Positions 44,671 to 51,997 of a stretch of 64,000 nt of DNA are shown piece by piece. The first letter of the stretch is position 1; each line of letters starts with the position of its first letter. The DNA comes from JADJSS01 sp964490845. GTDB lineage: Bacteria; Bacteroidota; Bacteroidia; Chitinophagales; JADIYW01. The stretch covers positions 124,001 to 188,000 of the forward strand of contig CAZBED010000005.1 of the NCBI GenBank assembly GCA_964490845.1. The letters run 5' to 3'. The translations under genes were made by a program, and so were the position numbers. The notes beneath the pieces were generated by a model that had not been told where the DNA came from, did not search any database, and saw nothing but the letters and a program-made list of their open reading frames with translations.

Positions 44671-47085
44671 TCATGTTTTACTTAATCCATTTTTATATGC
44701 ATTCCATTCGCTCAATCCATAGGTAATCAGAATAATGCTGATGGAACTGCACGGCATCAGTATGGCAGCTATTAAAGGTGACAGACTGCCCTGAACGGCA
44801 AAATACATTCCTATGACATTATAGACAATTGACAATATAAAACTTGCAATGATAATCTTTTTTCCGGCTTTGGCAAACCGGATAAATTTTCCGAGGTTGG
44901 AAAATTGAGATGCATCCAATATCCCATCACAAGCCGGTGTGAAATTATTGGCATTTTCCGTTATGGCAATCCCCACATCACTTTGCTTTAAGGCACCGGC
45001 ATCGTTCAACCCATCCCCCATCATCAGCACCTTTTTATGTTGTACATCTTGTAAATGCTGAATATACGCTAATTTTTCTTCGGGTTTCTGATTAAACAGC
45101 AACTCTGAATCTTTATCCAACACAGACTGCAGGTATTGCTGTTCCCCATTGTTATCCCCCGACAAGACCGCAATTGGAAACTTAGCGTGCAACTGATGCA
45201 ATAATTGTTTGAAGCCAAAGCGGTAAGAATTCTTTATGGCAAATTCGCCATATACTTCATCATCCACCTTAAGGAAAACGGAAGTATTATTCGCGCTCTT
45301 CCGTTTATCTCCGTAAATGAATTCGTAAGAACCTATTTTGTAATACCGGTCATCCATCCAACCTTCTATTCCCCGGCCTTCAACCGTTTTGAAATTTTCT
45401 GTTTGTTGAAATGCATTTATGTTCAGGTATTCCAAAATGGCTTTGCTCAACGGATGCGATGACTGTGCCAGCAGCGCAGCCAAATTATTCTTTTCCGCTT
45501 CCTTCAATTCTTTTCCTTTATAGGATACGGTTATGCTTTTTTGCTGGGTAAGTGTACCGGTCTTATCAAACACTATATGATTGATACCCGCCAATGCTTC
45601 AATCACATCCGGATTGCGCAGATACAGTTTATTTTTGGTCAGGATGCGGAGGATATTTCCATTGGTAAATGTTGCGGACAACAGCAGCGCACACGGACAG
45701 GCGACTATCAATACGGTTGTCAATGTGTTCCACATTAATTTATATTCCTTCTGAGAAAACCAGTAAGCGGCGGCGGCTGTTGCTATGAAAAGCACTATAA
45801 ACGTGAAATACTTGCTTAGAATATGAATAAAAGAGTTGGATTTCACTTCATCCTCCTGTTTAAAAACATCTTTATTCCAGAGGTTGGTAAGATAACTCTG
45901 AGAAACCTCTTTCACAACCACCAGTTCAAGTGCACCGCCCATCTGTTTCCCACCTGCGTAAATAATTTCACCAGGTTCTTTCAGCACCGGCAGGCTCTCA
46001 CCGCTTACAAAACTATAGTCAATTTCCGCCTTCCCTTTCGAGAGGATGCAATCAACAGGAATAAGTTCATTGTCATATATTTGAATAATATCGCCCTCCT
46101 TGATATTGTTTATGGGGGTAGGAACTGCTTTATTTTCCACCATCAAATTAACTGCAATAGGAAAAAATGACTTGTAATCCCGGTCGAATGAAATGGACTG
46201 GTAGGTTTTATCCTGAAGGATGCGTCCCAACAGCATAAAAAACACGATTCCGCTCATACTGTCAAGGTAGCCGGAACCGGTATTGGAGAAAATTTCATAC
46301 AGACTTCTGCAAAACGTAATTAAGATAGCCAGTGCTATCGGTGCGTCTATATTCAGAAATCTATTCTTCAAGCCTTTCCAAGCCAGTTCAAAGAATTCGG
46401 AAGCAGCATAAAAGAATACCGGCAACGACAATACGACAATGACATATTTCAGAATTTCGGATATATTTTTTTCAATATATCCGTCAATAGAGAAATATTC
46501 CGGGAAACTCATCATCATGATGTTGGCAAAACAGAAGCCGGCTATTCCCAGTTTATATAATCTGGAACGATCCACAGATCGAACTCCATCCGTATTAAAT
46601 TCCTGTAAACTGATATGCGGTTCATAGCCAATGGAAGTAAGCGTTTCCACCACCTTGCGCAGTGTTGTCTTCGCGTTGTCAAAAACTAAAAAGACTTCCT
46701 TACGTACAAAATTCACTTTAGAGGTTACAACACCCGGATTTATTCGGTGAATGTTTTCCAATAACCACAAACAGGAACTGCAATGCATCTGAGGTAGGTA
46801 AAAGGTAATATGCGTTTGATTGCCGTCTGTAAACTGAATCAGTTTCTGAACGATGGAAGCATCATCTAAAAAAGCAAACTTATTTTCCCGGATGGTGATT
46901 CGTTGGGTAACACCTGGGGTATGATTCAGGTCGTAATAAGTACATAAATTATTTTCATTCAACAATTCATAGACCAACTTACAGCCTTCACAACAAAAAT
47001 ATTTATCCTGAATATGGATGTTCGATGTTGAATTAGCTTCACCGCAATGATAGCAAGCCGTTTTATTTATAGTATCATAGTTCAT
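44671..47085 (-). CDS. ccoI: Copper-translocating P-type ATPase CcoI (FixI)
   Basis: A P1B-type ATPase that exports copper across the inner membrane for cbb3 oxidase assembly. The 804 residues begin with a Cys-rich segment (C11/C14, then CCEGC at 31-35), typical of FixI-type pumps. A heavy-metal-binding motif MHCSSC follows (C102/C105). Then come eight helices with CPC at 463-465, DKTGTLT with Asp507 phosphorylated, SHPLSKAI, and GDGLNDAGAL. The gene overlaps the hemerythrin-like gene by four bases (ATGA). Confidence 0.96.
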   Translation of the reverse strand: MNYDTINKTACYHCGEANSTSNIHIQDKYFCCEGCKLVYELLNENNLCTYYDLNHTPGVTQRITIRENKFAFLDDASIVQKLIQFTDGNQTHITFYLPQMHCSSCLWLLENIHRINPGVVTSKVNFVRKEVFLVFDNAKTTLRKVVETLTSIGYEPHISLQEFNTDGVRSVDRSRLYKLGIAGFCFANIMMMSFPEYFSIDGYIEKNISEILKYVIVVLSLPVFFYAASEFFELAWKGLKNRFLNIDAPIALAILITFCRSLYEIFSNTGSGYLDSMSGIVFFMLLGRILQDKTYQSISFDRDYKSFFPIAVNLMVENKAVPTPINNIKEGDIIQIYDNELIPVDCILSKGKAEIDYSFVSGESLPVLKEPGEIIYAGGKQMGGALELVVVKEVSQSYLTNLWNKDVFKQEDEVKSNSFIHILSKYFTFIVLFIATAAAAYWFSQKEYKLMWNTLTTVLIVACPCALLLSATFTNGNILRILTKNKLYLRNPDVIEALAGINHIVFDKTGTLTQQKSITVSYKGKELKEAEKNNLAALLAQSSHPLSKAILEYLNINAFQQTENFKTVEGRGIEGWMDDRYYKIGSYEFIYGDKRKSANNTSVFLKVDDEVYGEFAIKNSYRFGFKQLLHQLHAKFPIAVLSGDNNGEQQYLQSVLDKDSELLFNQKPEEKLAYIQHLQDVQHKKVLMMGDGLNDAGALKQSDVGIAITENANNFTPACDGILDASQFSNLGKFIRFAKAGKKIIIASFILSIVYNVIGMYFAVQGSLSPLIAAILMPCSSISIILITYGLSEWNAYKNGLSKT

Positions 47086-47579
47086 TTAGAATCAGGAGTG
47101 GTGTCACTTTTTATCTTGGTCCACAAAAAATTCTCCTTAATATACAAAATATGTTGGATATTTTGTTCAATTGCGTACAATTCGTTGCAACAAATTTTAA
47201 ACTGGTTCGACCAATTGGGCTGCTGGACGTAGTTATTCATCAATCCTCTCAGTTTCTGGAGGATAGACATAATGCGCTGGTGAATCGTATTTATCGGGGC
47301 TAAAGAGATATATTTGCCCGGGTTCTGCTTGACATGCGGATACAGTAGAATATGGTCTTTGACAAATAACTGCTGCACCTCTTCACGCAGTTTATGAAAC
47401 AAAGTGTTTATCAAGCCTGTTAATTCTGAATTTTCGTCAGAATCGGCCAATAAGAATTCAATATAATTTTGGGTAGTCTCTAAATCAGCCAAAACCTGGG
47501 TATAATGCCTTTCTTCCAAGTAGTTGCACAACTCCTCCGCACTGAAATCATTGTAATTAATAATATGCAAATTATGCAT
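47082..47579 (-). CDS. Hemerythrin/RIC-like protein (tentative)
   Basis: A 165-residue helical protein. Histidines are spaced as in hemerythrin-like iron-repair proteins (RIC, YtfE/ScdA): ERHYTQV, KDHILLYPHV (the HEE-LFP position), INTIHQRI and IQHILYIKEN. The short N-terminal ScdA domain is absent. RIC proteins bind a di-iron centre and respond to nitric oxide or oxygen stress; one or two usual Glu ligands are not obvious here, so metal binding is uncertain. It is the first gene of the ccoI transcript and has FNR-like sites upstream. Confidence 0.6.
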   Translation of the reverse strand: MHNLHIINYNDFSAEELCNYLEERHYTQVLADLETTQNYIEFLLADSDENSELTGLINTLFHKLREEVQQLFVKDHILLYPHVKQNPGKYISLAPINTIHQRIMSILQKLRGLMNNYVQQPNWSNQFKICCNELYAIEQNIQHILYIKENFLWTKIKSDTTPDSK

Positions 47580-47625
47580 GGGCTGGAATTTGACGTAAAA
47601 CTAAGTCCAATTCCGAAAAATAAGC

Positions 47626-47660
47626 ATGACCGCTATCAATTAAAAATATGATTTTTATCA
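47626..47660 (-). promoter_or_regulatory. Two FNR-like sites upstream of the hemerythrin-like gene and ccoI
   Basis: TGAT-N4-ATCA at 47649-47660 and, read on the minus strand, TTGA-N6-TCAT at 47626-47639. A near-match -7 element (TATTTTTC, 47615-47622) follows, which would place the outer site about 44 bases before the start of transcription. Confidence 0.45.
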
Positions 47661-47670
47661 GGTTTTAGAA

Positions 47671-48378
47671 CTAGTCGTACAAGTTGGCTGTTCTTACCAG
47701 CTTGTCTGTATCCAGTATCTTAATTTTTTTACCGGATAGTTCGATGATGTGTTCTTTATTAAATTCTGAAAGCAGGCGGATGGCTGTTTCGGTAGCCGTT
47801 CCGACCAAATTAGCTATTTCTTCGCGGGTCAGCAGAATATTGATTTGATTGTCTTTATCTATTCCATACGTTTCCTTTAAAAACAGGATGGTTTCCGCGA
47901 CACGCTCGCGCACCGGTTTCTGTGCCAGATGGGTGATTTTCTCCTCAGCATGCTTCAATTCATTGGACAGTAACTTCATCATCTCAAATGAAAGACTGGC
48001 ATCCTTCTGTAAAATGACCAAAAATATTTCCCTTGGAATAAAACAAATATTGCAATCCTCTATCGCTGTTGCCGTTGCGCTGTATCTGTCTCCGGACAAA
48101 AGCGCTTTATAGCCAATAATATCTCCGGGTTTCGCCATACGGACAATCTGTTCCTTACCTTCGCTTCCCATCATGGCCAGTTTGATTTTTCCGGCATTGA
48201 TACAATATACTCCGGAAGCATAAGAGCCTTCCCTGAAGATACTTTCCCCTTTTTTGAATGAAGAACATATCTTCAGCGCCTCAATTTCCTGCATCCTGTC
48301 GTGTTCTGTTTTACAAAAGACAGAATTGAACCGATTGGAACAATGTTTACAATCAACGTGTTCGAAAGTTGGTTTCAT
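47671..48378 (-). CDS. Crp/Fnr family regulator with FNR-like cysteines
   Basis: A 235-residue transcription factor. An N-terminal cysteine cluster (C10, C13, C22) and Cys109/Cys112 in EDCNICFIP match the pattern of [4Fe-4S] ligands in oxygen-sensing FNR, although spacing differs (C-x2-C-x8-C). The cyclic-nucleotide-like beta barrel covers residues 35-130, followed by a dimer helix and a winged helix with LTREEIANLVGTATETAIRLL; ETAIR corresponds to the E-x3-R contact with TTGA half-sites. The ATG at 48378 is preferred over a TTG at 48396. It lies between hemF and the oxidase genes and probably controls them. Confidence 0.88.
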   Translation of the reverse strand: MKPTFEHVDCKHCSNRFNSVFCKTEHDRMQEIEALKICSSFKKGESIFREGSYASGVYCINAGKIKLAMMGSEGKEQIVRMAKPGDIIGYKALLSGDRYSATATAIEDCNICFIPREIFLVILQKDASLSFEMMKLLSNELKHAEEKITHLAQKPVRERVAETILFLKETYGIDKDNQINILLTREEIANLVGTATETAIRLLSEFNKEHIIELSGKKIKILDTDKLVRTANLYD

Positions 48379-48465
48379 AAGCCGATTTGGAATCAAATAT
48401 TAACAATTTTCATCAAAAATCAAACTAAAGAACAATGTATTTGTCTACATCATACACTAAATTGA

Positions 48466-49374
48466 CTAATGCCAGTCTTTAGGCTGAAAAAAGGCAAGTG
48501 TTTTATGTTCTTCGCTGTCTAATTCCGGCATGAAATTATACTTCCATTCCGCGTGAGGCGGCAGGCTCATCAAAATGGACTCGATACGCCCGTTCGTTTT
48601 TAGCCCAAAATGAGTTCCGCGGTCGTATACCAGGTTAAATTCAGTGTACCTGCCCCTGCGGATAGACTGCCATTCTTTATTTTTTTCTGTAAAGGCACGG
48701 GACTTATTTCTTTCAGTGATTTCCTTATAAACAGGCAGAAAGCTATTGCCCACAGCCTGCAGAAACCTGAAAAGCTTTTCCTTTTCATCCGGTTGCCTGG
48801 GCCGCAAATGGTCAAAAAATATACCGCCGACACCACGCATTTCCTGACGATGTTTGATGGTAAAATAGTCATCGCACCATTTTTTAAACTCGGGATAATA
48901 GGATTTATCAAATGCATCACAGGTATTTTTCAAAACGGTATGCAGGTGTAGAGTATCCTCTTCATTAGGATATGCCGGCGATAAATCAATACCCCCGCCA
49001 AACCATTCGTCCGTCACCTCGCCATCTTCCGTATCGGTCATACAAAAATACCGGACATTCATGTGTATGATTGGTACATACGGATTTTGCGGATGAATAA
49101 CGATTGAAACGCCGGTTGCATGAAAAAAATCTGCTTTCCGAGATTCACTTTTCAGCACCTCCGGCAGCCTGCCATGCACGTGCGAAAAATTCACTCCGCC
49201 TTTTTCAAACACATTTCCGTCTTGTATCACTCTTGAGTGTCCGCCACCACCTTCTGGCCTTTGCCAGTAATCCGACTGAAAAACCGCTTTACCATCTATT
49301 TTTTCTAACGCCAAACAGATAGTATTCTGCAATTCAATTAAATATGATTTTATTTCCTGTAAACTGATTCCCAT
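48466..49374 (-). CDS. hemF: Oxygen-dependent coproporphyrinogen III oxidase
   Basis: HemF oxidatively decarboxylates coproporphyrinogen III to protoporphyrinogen IX in heme synthesis, using O2. The 302 residues contain GGGGHSRVIQDG, FGGGIDLSPAYPNEED, RGVGGIFFDHL, EFNLVYDRGTHFGLKTNGRIESILMSLPP; all are HemF signatures. It stands first in the respiratory block and supplies heme for the oxidase encoded downstream. A -7 element lies 32 bases upstream. Confidence 0.96.
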   Translation of the reverse strand: MGISLQEIKSYLIELQNTICLALEKIDGKAVFQSDYWQRPEGGGGHSRVIQDGNVFEKGGVNFSHVHGRLPEVLKSESRKADFFHATGVSIVIHPQNPYVPIIHMNVRYFCMTDTEDGEVTDEWFGGGIDLSPAYPNEEDTLHLHTVLKNTCDAFDKSYYPEFKKWCDDYFTIKHRQEMRGVGGIFFDHLRPRQPDEKEKLFRFLQAVGNSFLPVYKEITERNKSRAFTEKNKEWQSIRRGRYTEFNLVYDRGTHFGLKTNGRIESILMSLPPHAEWKYNFMPELDSEEHKTLAFFQPKDWH

Positions 49375-49743
49375 TGCTATATTTTCTTAGATTAAACGTA
49401 CAAAAGCAAATATACTTATTTATCACTTTTTCGGCACTTTTCCTTATCTAACTAAGTAATTATTTTTTCAGGATGTCAGATGCAGATTGTATAATTTAAA
49501 AATGCAAAACAAACCGTCATTTTACCAGTAAATAGTTACCATTCGGAGCATTTATATTTAAAATATTCACGGTATTTATGTATTGCGAAATTGTAAAATC
49601 CGGTGCAACTTTATAATATTGAAAAACCATTAAAACAAATTGCTATGAAAAACAACTTATCCCGCTTAAAGCAGCTCTGGTAGTTAGACTCTTACTATCA
49701 GAAACATAATTCCTTTTTTATTTATTCATTTAAACCATGAACT
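49375..49743. other. 369-bp spacer between divergent hemF and a small secreted-protein gene
   Basis: It holds the hemF -7 element (49407-49414). A short frame at 49645-49683 (12 codons) looks like the start of a decayed secreted-protein gene: reading one extra base early on gives a signal-peptide-like sequence. I see no complete gene. Confidence 0.5.
49407..49414 (-). promoter_or_regulatory. -7 element (TATATTTG) for hemF
   Basis: Exact TAnnTTTG on the minus strand, 32 bases before the hemF ATG. No FNR-type palindrome is seen near it. Confidence 0.45.
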
Positions 49744-50094
49744 ATGAAAAAGGTATTACTAATATCTTTGTTTCTGGCATTGGCCGGAAGCGGATATGCT
49801 AAAAAAAACAAAACAAACTGCGCCATTTATGGTACGTGGAAATACTCCAACAGCAGCGCAATAAATGATTTCCAACGGATTTCAAATTTCACCTCAACCA
49901 ATTACACTTCCGAATTCCTCGTTTTCAACGAAAGAAACGAATTTGTACACGAATTTCTGGATGCAAATGGATTGAGCGTCAAAACACTGAAGGGTAAATG
50001 GAAATTAAATGGTGACAAAATAAAAATATCGTATTCCGATATTGACTTTGAGTTGCTCGTAGACTATTTTTTATTGACAATGATTTGGTGTTAG
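49744..50094 (+). CDS. Small secreted lipocalin-like protein, frameshifted at its 3' end
   Basis: A 116-residue protein with a signal peptide (MKKVLLISLFLALAGSGYA). The pattern YGTWKY..., EFLVFNERNEFVHEF and LKGKWKLNGDKIKISY resembles small lipocalin-like (DUF4488/DUF5004-type) proteins. After residue 108 the frame ends quickly in LLTMIWC. One more T in the T6 run at 50067-50072 would continue the frame as DYFFIDNDLVLGKN... to a stop at 50160-50162, giving a natural beta-strand ending. This is a broken gene, a phase-variable tract or a sequencing error. Confidence 0.65.
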   Translation: MKKVLLISLFLALAGSGYAKKNKTNCAIYGTWKYSNSSAINDFQRISNFTSTNYTSEFLVFNERNEFVHEFLDANGLSVKTLKGKWKLNGDKIKISYSDIDFELLVDYFLLTMIWC

Positions 50095-50308
50095 GGAAAA
50101 ATCTGAACCATATCATCTTTTCCAAAGATGTTCTGGTTAATGACAACTTAGCGCTAAAATAGATACTCACTACCTGTTATATTATATTTATATTTTACTT
50201 TTCTTATTGTGTTTAGCACTATAACAGCCATTGTTATGTCCGAAATCGACAATCAGGGTGAAGAAACGTAATGCTCTTCAATCTTCAACTATTAAAAAAA
50301 ACTAAACC

Positions 50309-50620
50309 ATGAAAAATCAAGTTAAATCTTGTACTCCGTTCCCAGAAAAAGAGAACGATACAGCAACAAACAAAACAAGAGAAATAAAAACCGGTACACA
50401 AAGAATCAACATTAAACAGTCATTTATAATGTTCTTTTATTTAATCACAATTCTTTTATTGTCTGCATCCTGCGATAGAAATGTAGCTTCCGGTTGCGGT
50501 ACCTGGCCAATGGTAAGTTCTAAAAATGACAGAAGCCGCAACAGTATGTATAAAAGTGATGTACGGCCGGCTAATTACAAAAACAACAAGCAATACACTT
50601 ACTACAAGAAATATAATTAA
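50309..50620 (+). CDS. Small predicted lipoprotein, unknown function
   Basis: The full frame codes for 103 residues, with a polar 40-residue N-terminus. An internal ATG at 50429 would give MFFYLITILLLSASC, a clear signal peptide with lipobox, then a basic, Tyr/Asn-rich tail. The internal start is likely the true one if the protein is exported; the upstream ATG also has a reasonable leader. No family is recognised. Confidence 0.5.
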   Translation: MKNQVKSCTPFPEKENDTATNKTREIKTGTQRINIKQSFIMFFYLITILLLSASCDRNVASGCGTWPMVSSKNDRSRNSMYKSDVRPANYKNNKQYTYYKKYN

Positions 50621-50676
50621 TGACGGAGAAACACCTCCGCACATCAGTAAGTTTTTTCATAAGAGTAGTTTGCCAT

Positions 50677-50708
50677 ATCCCACAATGTAACAGTTGTGGG
50701 ATTTATTA
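50677..50708. terminator. Hairpin between convergent genes
   Basis: A perfect 9-bp stem ATCCCACAA (50677-50685) and TTGTGGGAT (50694-50702) with an eight-base loop, followed on the plus strand by TTATTATT. A smaller stem (CGGAG/CTCCG, 50624-50639) precedes it. It probably ends the small lipoprotein transcript. Confidence 0.6.
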
Positions 50709-50768
50709 TTCAGAATAAACAGAGATGTGAAAATTGTATATAGAATACTATACGGAAACTAAACCTGT

Positions 50769-51206
50769 TTATTTTTCACGGGTCCAGACATCTGTTTTAC
50801 GCAGAAATTTAAGACTGCAAATATAGCCTGTTATGGATAGGGTACCGTCAGGATTGAGTTTAAATTTGCCGCAAAACTCCCTGCCCTTCACATAGGCTAT
50901 ACCATTTTCAAAATAATTGGTGACCGGGTTGTATACAGCATCCCATAATACCCTCAGACCAAGCATGGGTTTATTCCTCAATTCCGGATTGGGGTTCTTA
51001 TGATCTAACAGCGGCTTACCGTTTTCATCCTTGTTTTTGCGAAGCCAAACAATCTTGCCTTCCACCGCATTTCCATTTTTGTATAACTGTACTTTACAGT
51101 CTTTTGCGCTGGAACACCATACACCACAAACATCCGGCATGGATTGCCCGAATGTCAGAACTGTGAATAGTACTGAAAAAGATAATAAAAGGGTTCTCAA
51201 CATCAT
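50769..51206 (-). CDS. Secreted DUF2147 family protein
   Basis: A 145-residue exported protein. The signal peptide ends at FGQ (about residue 21). The mature part has VCGVWCSSAKDCKVQLYKNG, EGKIVWL and LGLRVLW..., then NGIAYVKGREFCGKF and GYICSLKFLRKTDVWTR. This WxRP-like beta-barrel order is DUF2147, related to lipocalins. No ligand or reaction is established. Cysteine pairs may form disulphides. Confidence 0.85.
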   Translation of the reverse strand: MMLRTLLLSFSVLFTVLTFGQSMPDVCGVWCSSAKDCKVQLYKNGNAVEGKIVWLRKNKDENGKPLLDHKNPNPELRNKPMLGLRVLWDAVYNPVTNYFENGIAYVKGREFCGKFKLNPDGTLSITGYICSLKFLRKTDVWTREK

Positions 51207-51284
51207 ACGTTTTTAGCAGACACAAAAATAAGGTTATTCAATAATTTTATGACATAATTTATTGTTAAAAACAAAATCCGCGCG

Positions 51285-51866
51285 TTAATGCATCCTGTCC
51301 CCTCTCAGTTCAAGTTGCTTCAGTACTCTTGTTTCATAATCGAGCCACTCATTCCACCGCCTTCTGACCGTTTCTTTGTCAAAGTAATATTCGGCTAAAT
51401 CCAGAAACAGTCGATAATGTGTGGCTTCCGCAATCATAAGTTTATGATAAAACTGTTTCAAATCTTCCTCATTAATTCCCAATGACAATAACCGGAACCT
51501 TTCGCAGCTTCTTGCTTCAATTAATGCCGCCATTAATAAATTGTCCAGAAAGCGGACTTCTTTAGAATTTCCTTTAGTAAAAAACTTATTGAGTTGCAGC
51601 ACATATTCATCTTTTCGCTGTGCACCCAGTTTCAGCCCTCTCTTTTTCAATTCATCCAGCACCATTTTAAAATGCGCCCACTCTTCGCTGACCACCGGCA
51701 CTAATTTTTGCACCAGTAATTCCCTTTCCGGATGTTGCTGTATCAATGCAATACAGGTAGAGGTGGCTTTTTGTTCGCAATACGCATGATCAGTCAAAAT
51801 ATCTTCTACAGCCATCTGTGCCAAATTCACCCACCTCGGATCCGTTGCTAATTTTAATCCCAACAT
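51285..51866 (-). CDS. miaE: tRNA-(ms2io6A)-hydroxylase MiaE
   Basis: MiaE hydroxylates the isopentenyl group of ms2i6A-37 in tRNA with a di-iron centre. The 193-residue protein from 51866 starts MLGLKLATDPRWVNLA, the expected N-terminus; the longer frame adds only non-homologous residues. The metal ligands are in DHAYCEQKA, SEEWAHFKMV, EARSCERFRLL and AEATHYRLF. TATTTTTG ends four bases before the ATG. It is divergent from the type IX cargo gene. Confidence 0.93.
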   Translation of the reverse strand: MLGLKLATDPRWVNLAQMAVEDILTDHAYCEQKATSTCIALIQQHPERELLVQKLVPVVSEEWAHFKMVLDELKKRGLKLGAQRKDEYVLQLNKFFTKGNSKEVRFLDNLLMAALIEARSCERFRLLSLGINEEDLKQFYHKLMIAEATHYRLFLDLAEYYFDKETVRRRWNEWLDYETRVLKQLELRGDRMH

Positions 51867-51870
51867 ACGG

Positions 51871-51878
51871 CAAAAATA
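51871..51878 (-). promoter_or_regulatory. -7 element (TATTTTTG) directly before miaE
   Basis: Exact TAnnTTTG on the minus strand, four bases (CCGT) before the ATG at 51866, predicting a leaderless transcript. Confidence 0.5.
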
Positions 51879-51931
51879 AGGGATTTTGCCATTTGAATAA
51901 ATGCATATTTTAACTATATTTAACTTTACTA

Positions 51932-51962
51932 TTGACAAATCTGGATACTTGTATTACCTTTG
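51932..51962 (+). promoter_or_regulatory. Promoter of the type IX cargo protease (TTG / TACCTTTG)
   Basis: TTG at 51932-51934 and -7 TACCTTTG at 51955-51962, 20 bases apart, 35 bases before the ATG at 51998. It supports that ATG over the upstream TTG, which would lie within the promoter. Confidence 0.6.
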
Positions 51963-51997
51963 CATTACCCATTTTTAGAAACATAAAGAAACATAAC

